In this document: in pieces, positions 1 through 8,859 of the stretch
Layout of the letters: the number at the start of each line of letters is the position of its first letter
How positions within the stretch are numbered: the first letter of the stretch is position 1
Assembly: GCF_022012415.1 (NCBI RefSeq)
Contig: NZ_JAKLTR010000007.1
Location: 186,001 to 250,000, forward strand
DNA: 64,000 nucleotides
Origin: Terrimonas ginsenosidimutans
Lineage (GTDB): Bacteria; Bacteroidota; Bacteroidia; Chitinophagales; Chitinophagaceae
Direction: 5' to 3'
Made by a program: the position numbers and the translations under genes
Notes under the pieces: generated by a model
Databases searched by the model: none
Told to the model about the DNA's origin: nothing
What the model saw: only the letters and a program-made list of their open reading frames with translations

Positions 1-1
1 G

Positions 2-3000
2 GATGAGGCCAATAAAATGATCGTCCTGAAGAAGAAAAAAAAGGTTCCGGAGATAAAGCCCGTACTTCCGCCCGTCAAGGGAAGGGTGACAGATGAGAAA
101 GGCCGCCCCCTGGCAGGTGCTACCGTACAGGTAAAGGGAACCACCGAAGCGGCGGTGACAGATGGTAATGGCGAATTCGAGTTCAAAGACCTTGCGCTGA
201 AAACAACTTTAACGATCTCCTATGTCGGTTACCTCACGCAGGAAGTGATCACGGGCATGAACGAGCGCATCGTTATTAAACTTGCCGAAAGCCAGGTATC
301 GCTCAACTCGATCGTGGTGGTCGGTTATGGTACACAAAAAAAGGGCGATGTTACCGGTGCGGTAGACCAGGTTGGTAAAGAATATTTTGAAGACAGGCCG
401 ATGCCGAATGTAAGCCGTGGCCTGCAGGGGGTCCTGCCAAATCTTAACATAAAGATCTCTGATGGCAAACCGATCCGCGGAACAAACTACAATATCCGTG
501 GCGGTACATCCATTGGTGCAGGTACGGTTCCCAATGCATTGGTGCTGATCGATGGAGTGCCTGGTGACCCTGACAACCTGAATCCTGATGACATCGAGAA
601 TGTAACGGTCCTGAAAGACGCAGCATCTGCCGCAATCTATGGCGCCCGCGCCGCATTCGGGGTTCTGCTCATCACTACCAAAACGCCTCGTACCGGTCGA
701 ACGCAGATCAACTACAGCGCAAACTTCTCCAACAATCGCCGTACAACAACGCCTGACCTGGTGACCGATGGTTACACCTGGGCCAAATACTACCAGGAAG
801 CAATGCTGGGCTGGGGAGATTATGGAACACCTCCCGTGAACATAGATGGTAAACTGCTGTTCTCCGCTGCTTATCTCGAAGAACTGAAAAAACGTTCCGA
901 AGACCCCTCATTGCCAAACTGGGGTCTCGACCCATCCGGTAACTATGCTTATTATGCAAGTACCGACTGGATGAAAGAACTGTATAAGAACAGTAACAAT
1001 TCAATGGAACATAATCTCAGTGTATCCAGCGCGACCGACAGAATGAAACTATCCCTCTCAGGACGTTTTTACACGCAGGATGGGATCTTCCGCTACAACC
1101 CTGATAAATTCAATCGTTATAATTTCCGTGGTAAAAGTGAAGTAAAGATCAGCGATAAGTTTTCGGTAAATGCCAATATTGAATTCTCCAATGTAGATTA
1201 TAAATATCCGCTTACCTCGCAAGGTGGCGTAAACTCGCTCTGGCGTATTCTCGCTGCATCGGGCTATCCGCTGGCTCCATTGCTGAACCCGGATGGCACA
1301 CTCACGAATGTGGCATCCTTCTCTATCGGGGACCTTTACCAGCAGAAAAGCTTTTCACAGCTAACAGATCTTACCAGCAGGAATATGATCGGCTTCACAG
1401 CGCTGCCGTTCAAGCATGTTTCAGTAAAAGGAAATTTCACTTATATCAATACCAATACTACAGAGCAGCGCCGTTACTTTCCTGTTACTTATAGCCAGAA
1501 ACCAGGTACAACGATCAACAGCGGTTTGAACTACCTGGAAGATTATGATGAAAAAGAAAAGAATTTTATCACCAATCTGTTTGCAGATTACAAGAATCAG
1601 TTCGGCGATCACAAGATTACTGTATTAGCAGGCGGCAACCTCGAGTCATATTCTTACCGGCAGCGCCGCGTTCGCCGGGACGGTCTGATCGTGGAAAATA
1701 TTGTTGACTGGAACCTTGCCACCGGCACAAACTATGTACTTACCGGTGGAGGTAACGAATGGTCGACTGCCGGCCTCTTTTCCCGCATCAACTATAGCTT
1801 CAAGGATAAATACCTGCTGGAAGTGAACGGCCGCTACGATGGCTCATCCCGTTTTCCTGAAAACAGAGCATGGGGCTTCTTTCCCTCTGTAGAAGGCGGC
1901 TGGATCGTGTCGAAAGAGAAGTTTATGAGCAGTACCGAGAACTGGTTAAGCCTTTTTAAGATCCGTGGTTCCTATGGAGCTTTAGGTAATGGGAATATTC
2001 CTCCTTATTCATTTGTTCCCGCGATCGGCGTACTCACTTCCACTGTACTGCAGAATGGTGTGTTCCCCAGTTATATCCAGCGGCCGAATGTAAACCCAAG
2101 GGATATCACCTGGGAACGGGTAAATATGATGAACCTGGGCCTGGATCTTGGCTTTCTTCAACAAAGGCTTACGTTTTCCGCCGACGTGTACGAGCGTAAC
2201 ACGCTTGGCATGATCACTGTTGGAGCACCACTACCTGCCGTATTTGGTGCAGCCACTCCAAATGGGAACAATGCAGATCTGCGAACACGGGGCTTCGAGG
2301 TTTCACTGAACTGGCAGGATCGTATCGGCAACAGTAAAAAGCCGGTCACCTATGGCTTACGCGTAACACTGTCTGACTACAGATCAACCATCACCAAATT
2401 CTATAACCCTAATAAACTACTCACCACTTATTATGAGGGTTATGAATTAGGTCAGATCATCGGCTTCCAGACGCTTGGGTTCTTCACGGATGCAGATGAT
2501 ATCGCGAACAGTCCGAACCAGAAAAACTATTTCCAGGTGTCCAATGGAAATAATATCCTGCCCGGTGATCTGAAGTTTGCAGACCTGAATGGAGACAACT
2601 TTGTCAATATCGGTAAGAACACGCTGGCGGATCCCGGCGATAGAAAGATCATCGGTAACAGTACACCCCGTTATCAATATGGCGTAACAGGAAATATTTC
2701 CTGGAACAATTTTGCTTTCTCATTTTTTGTACAGGGAGTGGGTAAGCGAGACTGGATGCCTTCACCCGAGGCGGCATACTTCTGGGGGCAATACAACCGT
2801 CCTTACAGCGCATTGCCAACATTCAATCTTGATCACTGGACACCTGAAAAGCCCGATCAGGACGCTTACTTCCCAAGATACCGTGGATTTGTAGCGCTAT
2901 CAGGAACGCGGGAACTGGCCCTACCACAAACACGCTACCTGCAGAACGCGGCGTATGTACGGTTGAAGAATATCAGCATTTCATACAGCCTGCCGCAATC

Positions 3001-3208
3001 GGTGATCGAAAAGATCAAAGCAAAATCGATACGTTTCTATGTCACTGGTCAGAACCTGTGGACGTATTCCCCAATGTTCAAGATCACGCGCAACTTTGAT
3101 CCTGAAGTGATAGAGGGTTCGGATCCTGAGATCAATGGAGCAGGAGGTGACGGATTCTCTTACCCGATGCTGAAAACTTTCAGCTTTGGAGTCAACATTG
3201 GTTTTTAA
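2..3208 (+). CDS. SusC/RagA-type TonB-linked outer membrane transporter (5' end outside window)
   Basis: This is the outer-membrane barrel of a SusC/SusD nutrient importer, which takes up glycans or peptides with energy from TonB/ExbBD. The frame is open to the window edge with no stop before the first ATG at 17. The residues around that ATG resemble the end of an STN (secretin/TonB N-terminal) domain, so the real start is probably upstream and ATG 17 is internal. A carboxypeptidase-regulatory-like domain follows (VKGRVTDEKGRPLAGATV), then the family's SIVVVGYGTQKKGDVTGAV segment, a plug domain (about residues 110-220) and a ~840-residue barrel ending in an aromatic residue (SFGVNIGF). SusD starts 17 bases downstream, so the two are surely co-transcribed. 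The substrate cannot be told because no enzyme gene adjoins the pair. Confidence 0.93.
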   Translation, partial: DEANKMIVLKKKKKVPEIKPVLPPVKGRVTDEKGRPLAGATVQVKGTTEAAVTDGNGEFEFKDLALKTTLTISYVGYLTQEVITGMNERIVIKLAESQVSLNSIVVVGYGTQKKGDVTGAVDQVGKEYFEDRPMPNVSRGLQGVLPNLNIKISDGKPIRGTNYNIRGGTSIGAGTVPNALVLIDGVPGDPDNLNPDDIENVTVLKDAASAAIYGARAAFGVLLITTKTPRTGRTQINYSANFSNNRRTTTPDLVTDGYTWAKYYQEAMLGWGDYGTPPVNIDGKLLFSAAYLEELKKRSEDPSLPNWGLDPSGNYAYYASTDWMKELYKNSNNSMEHNLSVSSATDRMKLSLSGRFYTQDGIFRYNPDKFNRYNFRGKSEVKISDKFSVNANIEFSNVDYKYPLTSQGGVNSLWRILAASGYPLAPLLNPDGTLTNVASFSIGDLYQQKSFSQLTDLTSRNMIGFTALPFKHVSVKGNFTYINTNTTEQRRYFPVTYSQKPGTTINSGLNYLEDYDEKEKNFITNLFADYKNQFGDHKITVLAGGNLESYSYRQRRVRRDGLIVENIVDWNLATGTNYVLTGGGNEWSTAGLFSRINYSFKDKYLLEVNGRYDGSSRFPENRAWGFFPSVEGGWIVSKEKFMSSTENWLSLFKIRGSYGALGNGNIPPYSFVPAIGVLTSTVLQNGVFPSYIQRPNVNPRDITWERVNMMNLGLDLGFLQQRLTFSADVYERNTLGMITVGAPLPAVFGAATPNGNNADLRTRGFEVSLNWQDRIGNSKKPVTYGLRVTLSDYRSTITKFYNPNKLLTTYYEGYELGQIIGFQTLGFFTDADDIANSPNQKNYFQVSNGNNILPGDLKFADLNGDNFVNIGKNTLADPGDRKIIGNSTPRYQYGVTGNISWNNFAFSFFVQGVGKRDWMPSPEAAYFWGQYNRPYSALPTFNLDHWTPEKPDQDAYFPRYRGFVALSGTRELALPQTRYLQNAAYVRLKNISISYSLPQSVIEKIKAKSIRFYVTGQNLWTYSPMFKITRNFDPEVIEGSDPEINGAGGDGFSYPMLKTFSFGVNIGF

Positions 3209-3225
3209 TTTATAAAGACAGATTT

Positions 3226-5007
3226 ATGTTCAGCAAAAAAGTATTCACGCTCATTATAGCTGCATCAGCATTCGCTTCGCTTTCATCCTGCAAAAAATAC
3301 CTGGAGAAAGATCCGATCGATAAACTGACACCCGATCAGGCCTTCTCCACAGAAGCAAACCTGAAACTATACATCAATGGTTTTTACCTGATGTTGCCCA
3401 ATGCCAATAATATTTATCAGAGCGAACTGACATCGGACCTGACAGTTCGGAAAGAAGTACCCCCATATCTGCTCACCGGTTTCTCTGCGCAAAGTGCGCT
3501 TGCTTTTCACGCATCGGCTGCGGCATGGAACTGGACGAATCTGCGCAACATCAATTACTTCATCGAGAATAATAAGAATGAATCGATCCCCCTGGCTACA
3601 AGGGATCATTATACAGGCATCGCGCGTTTTTTCCGGGCATATTATTATTTCAATATGATCAAGATCTATGGAGATGTGCCATGGTATGGCAAAACGATGG
3701 ATCCTTCTGATCCTGATCTGTACAAACCGCGTGATCCGAGATCACTGGTCATGGATTCCGTACTGGCTGATCTTGATTTTGCAGTGAAGAACATCTTCGA
3801 TACAAAAGATGCAGGGTGCACGCAGGTCACCAGACCTGTTGCTTATGCATTCAAATCACGTGTATGCCTGTTTGAAGGAAGCTTCCGGAAATATCATGGC
3901 GTTCTTGCGGGTACAGAAACAAAATGGTTCACCGAATCAGCAGCAGCTGCCGACTCGCTGATCAAAAGCGGAAAGTACAGCCTGCAGAAAACCTCCAATA
4001 GTGATCTTGACTACCGGTCGCTGTTCATTAATGAAACGCCGACCGCTTCAGAAACATTATTAGCTGCAGTTTCCAACAATACACTGCGCAAGTGGCATGG
4101 TTCAAATAACTGGTATAACAGTTTGACTGCAGGTGACCGGCTAAGTCTTAATAAGCGTTTTGTAAACACTTACCTGAACCTTGATGGCACGCGTTTCACG
4201 GATGACCCTAATTATGCAACAATTGAATTTCAGAATGAAGTCAGGAACCGCGATAAACGTCTTAAACAAACAATCCGTACACCACAGTACAAACGGTCAG
4301 ATGGTTCGCAGGCCGGTCCTGATTTTATTGTCACCACAACCGGCTACCAGCTCCTGAAATTCTCAACAGACGATAAAGCGCTTGATGCGATCGCACAAAA
4401 TTTCAATTCGATCCCCATTATGCGTTACGCAGAAGTATTGCTCAACTATGCCGAAGCAAAAGCCGAGCTCGGCACATTTACATCGTCCGATTGGACGCTT
4501 ACCATCGCAGCGCTTCGTATACGGGCAGGTATTACGAATACAGACATGCCAACCGTCGCCGATCCCTATCTTATTGCCAACTTCTATCCGAATATCGCTA
4601 GCCCGGTTCTGCTGGAGATCCGCCGGGAGCGCGCGACCGAATTGGTGGGCGAGTTCGGCTACCGCTATGAAGATCTTGTCCGCTGGAAGCTCGGTAGCAA
4701 CATCCCCAAATCTTACGATGGTATATACGTTCCAGCCAAAGGCCAGATCCTGGATCTTTCCGACAATGGTGCACAAGGCGCGGGCGATGTCTGCTTCGTT
4801 GATGTATTGCCTGCAACACGCGTGCCCGGTGTCACTTATGTAGTTCTCACCAACAGTACATTCCGGCTGCAAAACGGGAACGGTGGCAATCTTCAATGGC
4901 TTTCCAATACGGCCAGAACCTGGGACGATAAGCGCTATTTCTATCCGCTTCCCCCCAACGAGATCATTGTTAATCCACAGTTGAAACAAAATGACGGCTG
5001 GCAATAG
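3226..5007 (+). CDS. SusD/RagB-type nutrient-binding lipoprotein
   Basis: This is the surface-exposed binding partner that caps the SusC barrel and hands over substrate. The 593-residue protein has a lipoprotein signal with lipobox SLSSC (Cys22), followed by the classic KYLEKDPIDKLTPDQAF N-terminus of the family. SusD-like helical repeats include FFRAYYYFNMIKIYGDVPW, the C-terminal half carries RYAEVLLNYAEAKAELG, and the end (FYPLPPNEIIVNPQLKQNDGW) is the usual SusD C-terminus. It forms an operon with the upstream SusC gene and is followed by a strong terminator, so this locus holds no associated hydrolase downstream. Length and both termini are normal for the family. Confidence 0.95.
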   Translation: MFSKKVFTLIIAASAFASLSSCKKYLEKDPIDKLTPDQAFSTEANLKLYINGFYLMLPNANNIYQSELTSDLTVRKEVPPYLLTGFSAQSALAFHASAAAWNWTNLRNINYFIENNKNESIPLATRDHYTGIARFFRAYYYFNMIKIYGDVPWYGKTMDPSDPDLYKPRDPRSLVMDSVLADLDFAVKNIFDTKDAGCTQVTRPVAYAFKSRVCLFEGSFRKYHGVLAGTETKWFTESAAAADSLIKSGKYSLQKTSNSDLDYRSLFINETPTASETLLAAVSNNTLRKWHGSNNWYNSLTAGDRLSLNKRFVNTYLNLDGTRFTDDPNYATIEFQNEVRNRDKRLKQTIRTPQYKRSDGSQAGPDFIVTTTGYQLLKFSTDDKALDAIAQNFNSIPIMRYAEVLLNYAEAKAELGTFTSSDWTLTIAALRIRAGITNTDMPTVADPYLIANFYPNIASPVLLEIRRERATELVGEFGYRYEDLVRWKLGSNIPKSYDGIYVPAKGQILDLSDNGAQGAGDVCFVDVLPATRVPGVTYVVLTNSTFRLQNGNGGNLQWLSNTARTWDDKRYFYPLPPNEIIVNPQLKQNDGWQ

Positions 5008-5030
5008 CAACTTAAATATTTCCAAGAGTA

Positions 5031-5066
5031 AAGAGGGTTTCATTCGTGTTACCCTCTTCTTTTTTT
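5031..5066 (+). terminator. Rho-independent terminator after susD
   Basis: An 8-bp perfect stem (AAGAGGGT at 5031-5038 with ACCCTCTT at 5051-5058) has a 12-base loop and is followed directly by CTTTTTTT. It lies 24 bases after the SusD stop and closes the SusC/SusD operon. Confidence 0.88.
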
Positions 5067-5429
5067 CGGCGAAAACAGATACGGAACGGGTGGATCGGAC
5101 AAATTGAGCGGTAGGGGATGGGTTCTGAGGTGAAGTCAAATGTATTCTATAAGCTGGCGATCGGATGAGAGAGTTCACCGGGGTAATGCCATTGGGTGAT
5201 AATATTCATTCATGTTGTTTATAGGTTTAGCAGCCGCGTCTAACTCCCAAATAGCTCCTATCTTTATAACTTCGAAGCTGATGCAAACTATTAATGGCAA
5301 ACAATAAAACTTCGCATGGGAGTATTTGGATGAATGTGGTAACTGGTTTAAAGAAAGAGGTGGGATCGTGTGTTAATCATCAAAGGAATAATGATACGCA
5401 TAGGTCCTTAGTTCAACAAAAATTCGTAT
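5067..5429. other. Gene-free stretch with a short coding relic
   Basis: No complete gene was found. A short stop-bounded frame at 5308-5376 (plus strand) reads NFAWEYLDECGNWFKERG and has coding-like composition but no start. It may be the tail of a lost gene. Nothing else was recognised. Confidence 0.4.
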
Positions 5430-5804
5430 ATGGAATGTAAACGCGCGATAGAGCGTATAAATGCTTTCGTTAAGAATTTTATATTTTTTGAATTTTCCCT
5501 TTACTCTTATTCGAAAGAAAAGCTTGTAATTGTAGGCAGTCAGAATCTGTCCTATTATCATAGTATAGAAATACATTTGGAAAATCCATTTCATATCGAT
5601 AGTAGGGCAGACTGGATTGTTAACGTGGATTCATTAGTGGTCAAAGAGCTTGCAGAACTGGAGTTTTTTGAATACAATCGAAAAAATAAAATTGAAGTTG
5701 GCACTAAAGCTCTAAAATTTATTGATCAGGATGAATGCGTATTTTACTACGCCTTTTCTGAAATTGAAGTCTTTGAGAAGGTTGTTAAATACTATCCTGA
5801 ATAG
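5430..5804 (+). CDS. Hypothetical protein, 124 aa, AT-rich
   Basis: A small soluble protein without signal peptide or membrane segment. Its alternating hydrophobic pattern suggests a beta-rich alpha/beta fold, with acidic and aromatic stretches in the C-terminal half (residues 65-124). I do not recognise a family. Base composition is clearly more AT-rich than the flanking SusD and ABC genes, which together with the coding relic just upstream suggests acquired or decaying DNA. The GTAT-ATG context at 5430 gives no ribosome-site support, as is normal in this phylum. It is kept as a gene because the frame is long for such AT-rich DNA and has a protein-like composition. Confidence 0.5.
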   Translation: MECKRAIERINAFVKNFIFFEFSLYSYSKEKLVIVGSQNLSYYHSIEIHLENPFHIDSRADWIVNVDSLVVKELAELEFFEYNRKNKIEVGTKALKFIDQDECVFYYAFSEIEVFEKVVKYYPE

Positions 5805-5931
5805 TTGAGACAAATTACAGTTACAATACAAATATCCGCGCCTCGCAACTAAGTATCTATATCTCATAGGACGAATACCCCGCTTTTTCTTTTCCCTCAA
5901 ACCCGGCACCCAGGATTTCTCGCAAAATAAG

Positions 5932-5986
5932 TTTGGCCACTTGAAAAGAAACTATATCTTTGAGGTGTACTAGCTGTATAGTACAC
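5932..5986 (+). promoter_or_regulatory. Promoter with perfect inverted-repeat operator
   Basis: A Bacteroidota-type promoter has TTTG at 5932-5935, a 19-base spacer and TATCTTTG at 5955-5962, an exact match to TAnnTTTG. Transcription should begin near 5968. Exactly there lies a perfect inverted repeat, GTGTACTA (5965-5972), 6 bases, TAGTACAC (5979-5986). It ends 12 bases before the ATG of the ABC ATPase. Since the third gene of the operon is a GntR/YtrA-type repressor, this is the obvious candidate for its operator, giving autorepression by blocking the start site. The sequence features are seen; the repressor-operator pairing is inferred. Confidence 0.8.
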
Positions 5987-5998
5987 TAAATCACAGAC

Positions 5999-6832
5999 AT
6001 GGTTAGCATCCAAAACTTATCGTTTTCTTACAGGAAGAAGCCGGTATTCAACGGCCTGAACCTCAGCTTCCAGGCTGGTCACGTATATGGCCTGCTCGGC
6101 AAGAATGGCACCGGTAAATCAAGCCTGCTGCGCAATATCGCCGGACTATTGTTTCCTCAGAAAGGAACTATTTCAGTCAATGGTTTTACCCCGGGTGACA
6201 GGCTTCCCATCTTCCTGCAGGATGTATTTATGGTGCCGGAAGAATTTTACCTGCCTGATATCCCCGTTCCCGACTTTATCAGAAGCTATGTTCCTTTCTA
6301 TCCCCGTTTCAACAGTGATAAATTCAGGGACTATATGGCTGTTTTTGAAATACCGTCGGACAGTACGCTGCAGAACATGAGTTATGGTCAGAAAAAGAAA
6401 GTGCTGATCTCCTTTGCCCTGGCCAGCAATGCCAAATTACTGCTGATGGATGAGCCCACGAATGGCCTGGATATTATGAGTAAAAGCCAGCTAAGAAAAA
6501 TACTGGCGCAGGCGCTGGACGAAGAACGCTGCATCATTATCAGTACTCACCAGGTAAAAGATCTTGAAAACCTGATCGATCGGATCACGGTCATCGATGA
6601 CGGAAAGATCCTCTTTGATCAGAATGTAGAGGATATTTCGAGAAAGCTATCCTTCCGGTTTGCGATTGACGAAGCAGATCTTGCTGACGCGCTTTACAGC
6701 GAATCTTCCCTTGCCGGCAATGTGATCGTAACCCCCAGCCGCGAAGAAGAAGAAACCCGGCTTGACCTGGAGCTTCTTTACAAAGCGATCGTTACAAACA
6801 GTAGCAAAATCACCAAACTGTTCCATCCGTAA
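5999..6832 (+). CDS. ABC transporter ATP-binding protein (YtrB/BcrA-like)
   Basis: The cytoplasmic ATPase of a small exporter or of an antimicrobial-resistance type ABC system. Walker A is GKNGTGKS (residues 34-41). The signature motif is altered to MSYGQ (about 127-131) instead of LSGGQ. Walker B is LLLMDEPTNGLD (about 147-158) and the H-loop is STHQ. The length of 277 residues is usual for this class. It is the first gene of an operon with a membrane protein (9 bases downstream), a GntR repressor and a periplasmic protein. This order resembles ytr-type operons of Firmicutes that respond to cell-wall-active antibiotics, but the substrate here is unknown. Expression is likely controlled by the operator at 5965-5986. 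Confidence 0.9.
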   Translation: MVSIQNLSFSYRKKPVFNGLNLSFQAGHVYGLLGKNGTGKSSLLRNIAGLLFPQKGTISVNGFTPGDRLPIFLQDVFMVPEEFYLPDIPVPDFIRSYVPFYPRFNSDKFRDYMAVFEIPSDSTLQNMSYGQKKKVLISFALASNAKLLLMDEPTNGLDIMSKSQLRKILAQALDEERCIIISTHQVKDLENLIDRITVIDDGKILFDQNVEDISRKLSFRFAIDEADLADALYSESSLAGNVIVTPSREEEETRLDLELLYKAIVTNSSKITKLFHP

Positions 6833-6841
6833 ATCTCTTTT

Positions 6842-7663
6842 ATGAACCAATTCTTTAGTTTCAGAAGATTTTCTTTATTGATCTCAAAACACTGGGCCGA
6901 TAATAAAAAGCGTTATTTATTATCTGTGATCGGTTTTGCCCTGTTGCTGATCGTCTGGTTTATTTTTACCATTCTCGTTGATCCGCATAGCCCGATGCAA
7001 CAGGAAGTGCAGATCCTTACATTCTTTTTTGCGTTATTTGGGACAGGCGCTTTTTATGCCAGCCAGTATTTCAGGGACCTTGGATCAAGGGCCAAGGGAA
7101 TAAATTTTCTCCTGGTGCCCGCCTCCGCAGTTGAAAAGATACTGTGCAGTATTCTCTTCACGATCGTCATTTTTTTCAGTGTCTTTACCGCCGTATTTTA
7201 CCTGGTGGATGTTCTGATGGTGACAATATCCAACCAGTTCCTGACCTCGCACAATCCCATAAGACAGGAAGGTGTCATTAATGTCTTCCGTGCCGCGATC
7301 CTGCCTTTTGATGGAATATCAACGCTCAATGTGCTGCTGATCTTCTTTACCGTACAATCTATCTTTCTTCTTGGCTCTGTCTATTTTGCGAAATATAGTT
7401 TCATCAAAACAGTCATCTGTAGTTTTGTAGTCTTCTTTCTTCTCTTTTGCCTGATCTATGTTTTGTATGAATACGTGATGCCACGCGGGGGCTATGTAAA
7501 TGGATTTACCTCTTACCGCGTCAGCAGATTTAATGCCGGTGAGGATCACCTGGTGCAGATCCCCGGCTGGATAGACGATATGATCTATTTTGTTCTGATG
7601 TATGCCATCACTCCATTCCTGTGGGTTGTGAGCTACTACCGTCTGAAGGAAAAACAAGTATAG
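6842..7663 (+). CDS. ABC transporter membrane subunit (predicted permease)
   Basis: A 273-residue integral membrane protein with about six hydrophobic segments (roughly residues 25-50, 58-80, 100-125, 150-175, 180-205 and 245-265). It has the general layout of an ABC-2 type permease. It starts 9 bases after the ATPase stop and is followed 17 bases later by the GntR regulator, so it is the natural membrane partner of the ATPase. No sequence motif beyond topology identifies it; the assignment rests on context. The C-terminal short basic tail (YYRLKEKQV) is predicted cytoplasmic. Confidence 0.78.
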   Translation: MNQFFSFRRFSLLISKHWADNKKRYLLSVIGFALLLIVWFIFTILVDPHSPMQQEVQILTFFFALFGTGAFYASQYFRDLGSRAKGINFLLVPASAVEKILCSILFTIVIFFSVFTAVFYLVDVLMVTISNQFLTSHNPIRQEGVINVFRAAILPFDGISTLNVLLIFFTVQSIFLLGSVYFAKYSFIKTVICSFVVFFLLFCLIYVLYEYVMPRGGYVNGFTSYRVSRFNAGEDHLVQIPGWIDDMIYFVLMYAITPFLWVVSYYRLKEKQV

Positions 7664-7680
7664 CCTTTAAAAAAATTATC

Positions 7681-8052
7681 ATGCAATTCAGAGAATCAAG
7701 AGCCATATACCTGCAGATAGCGGATTTCATCTGTGAGCATATTCTGCTAAAGAAATGGAAAACAGAAGAACGGATCCCTGCTGTTCGGGAACTGGCCGTA
7801 CAACTGGAAGTTAATCCTAATACCATCATGCGTACTTACGAGTTCCTGCAGGGGCAGAATATCATTTACAACCAGCGGGGGATCGGATACTTTGTGAGCC
7901 CGGATGCAATTAAACAGGCCACGCAATACCGAAAGATGGAATTCATTGAAAAAGAACTTCCTGCTATTTTCCGCAATATCTACCTGCTTGACATGGATAT
8001 TGATGAACTAAAGCCACAGTATGAAAAGTTCAAAAAACAAAATTTCAAATAA
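7681..8052 (+). CDS. GntR-family repressor, YtrA subfamily
   Basis: A short (123-residue) transcription factor with an N-terminal GntR winged helix, residues about 8-75 (IYLQIADFICEHILLKKW, then RIPAVRELAVQLEVNPNT, then MRTYEFLQ). The C-terminal helical extension is only about 45 residues and lacks a ligand domain, which defines the YtrA type. The start at 7681 is chosen because an in-frame ATG at 7621 would overlap the permease gene and add 20 residues outside the family N-terminus. YtrA members usually repress their own ABC operon by binding an inverted repeat at the promoter; a perfect candidate lies at 5965-5986 upstream of this operon. Confidence 0.9.
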   Translation: MQFRESRAIYLQIADFICEHILLKKWKTEERIPAVRELAVQLEVNPNTIMRTYEFLQGQNIIYNQRGIGYFVSPDAIKQATQYRKMEFIEKELPAIFRNIYLLDMDIDELKPQYEKFKKQNFK

Positions 8053-8070
8053 CCTTATACCCGCTTTATT

Positions 8071-8766
8071 ATGAAAAAGAGCAACAAAATATTACTGGGT
8101 GGATTTCTTACGATTCTCCTCCTGATCACCGGGGTCCATATCGCCCTCTACGCAAAATACAAATCTGGCCACTATACCATTTATAAACCTGGCGATACAG
8201 ATCAGCGAACTCCCACACAGTCTTTCCCCAATGTGTCGATCGTGACAATCCGCAATACCGCTGTTGATATTTCATTCGGAGATACGCTGTCGGTAGAAAA
8301 AGGAAAGGAAAAATTCGTCCGGTTTGTTCAGCAAGGCGATAGTCTTGTCATTACTCCCAGGGCGGAAGAGGAACGATTCAGGAACCGTGGGGCGGTAAAA
8401 TTGATCTTACCTTATAATGCTTCCCTGTCTGCCTACAATTCCAATATTTCTTTCGTGAATGGCAGTGAAAGCGCCATGGCAAATCCAACTATCTACCTGT
8501 ATAACTCAGATGCCATCTTTGCTTTTTTCAGCAAGAAGATCCAGTTGGGGCACCTGAAAGTAAATGCCTCCGGTAATTCCAACACTACTTTCCTTGATAA
8601 TGTACAGATCGATAATCTGGAGATCCAATTGAAGAACTCTTCTCTTAAGGATGATGGGAGTGAGATTGGTCAACTGACCATCGCAACAGACTCCACATCG
8701 CAACTGATACTTCAATCCAAACATTTATTAAAAGCAAAAATCTCTCCGATCCCTAACAACCCTTAA
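8071..8766 (+). CDS. Membrane-anchored periplasmic protein, DUF2807-like
   Basis: A 231-residue protein with a single N-terminal membrane anchor (residues 7-28, ILLGGFLTILLLITGVHIAL) and a periplasmic part rich in short beta-strands with N, S and D turns (VKLILPYNASLSAYNSN, LKNSSLKDDGSEIG). This pattern resembles the right-handed beta-helix adhesin/DUF2807 fold that accompanies GntR-ABC operons in Bacteroidota. It is the last gene of the operon, 18 bases after the repressor. Its role is unknown; sensing or shielding at the cell envelope is a guess from context. Confidence 0.65.
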   Translation: MKKSNKILLGGFLTILLLITGVHIALYAKYKSGHYTIYKPGDTDQRTPTQSFPNVSIVTIRNTAVDISFGDTLSVEKGKEKFVRFVQQGDSLVITPRAEEERFRNRGAVKLILPYNASLSAYNSNISFVNGSESAMANPTIYLYNSDAIFAFFSKKIQLGHLKVNASGNSNTTFLDNVQIDNLEIQLKNSSLKDDGSEIGQLTIATDSTSQLILQSKHLLKAKISPIPNNP

Positions 8767-8859
8767 TATTTCCGTCATCGGCTAACCTATGCTGGCTACC
8801 TGTAAAGTGCCAACTGGCAGCGCCATGCCCGGACCTGACTCAAGTAAAATCAAACTACC

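Noticed and set aside
4363-5178. 271-codon open frame antisense to susD
   Set aside because: It lies opposite a well-supported SusD gene and runs across its terminator; no recognisable protein features.
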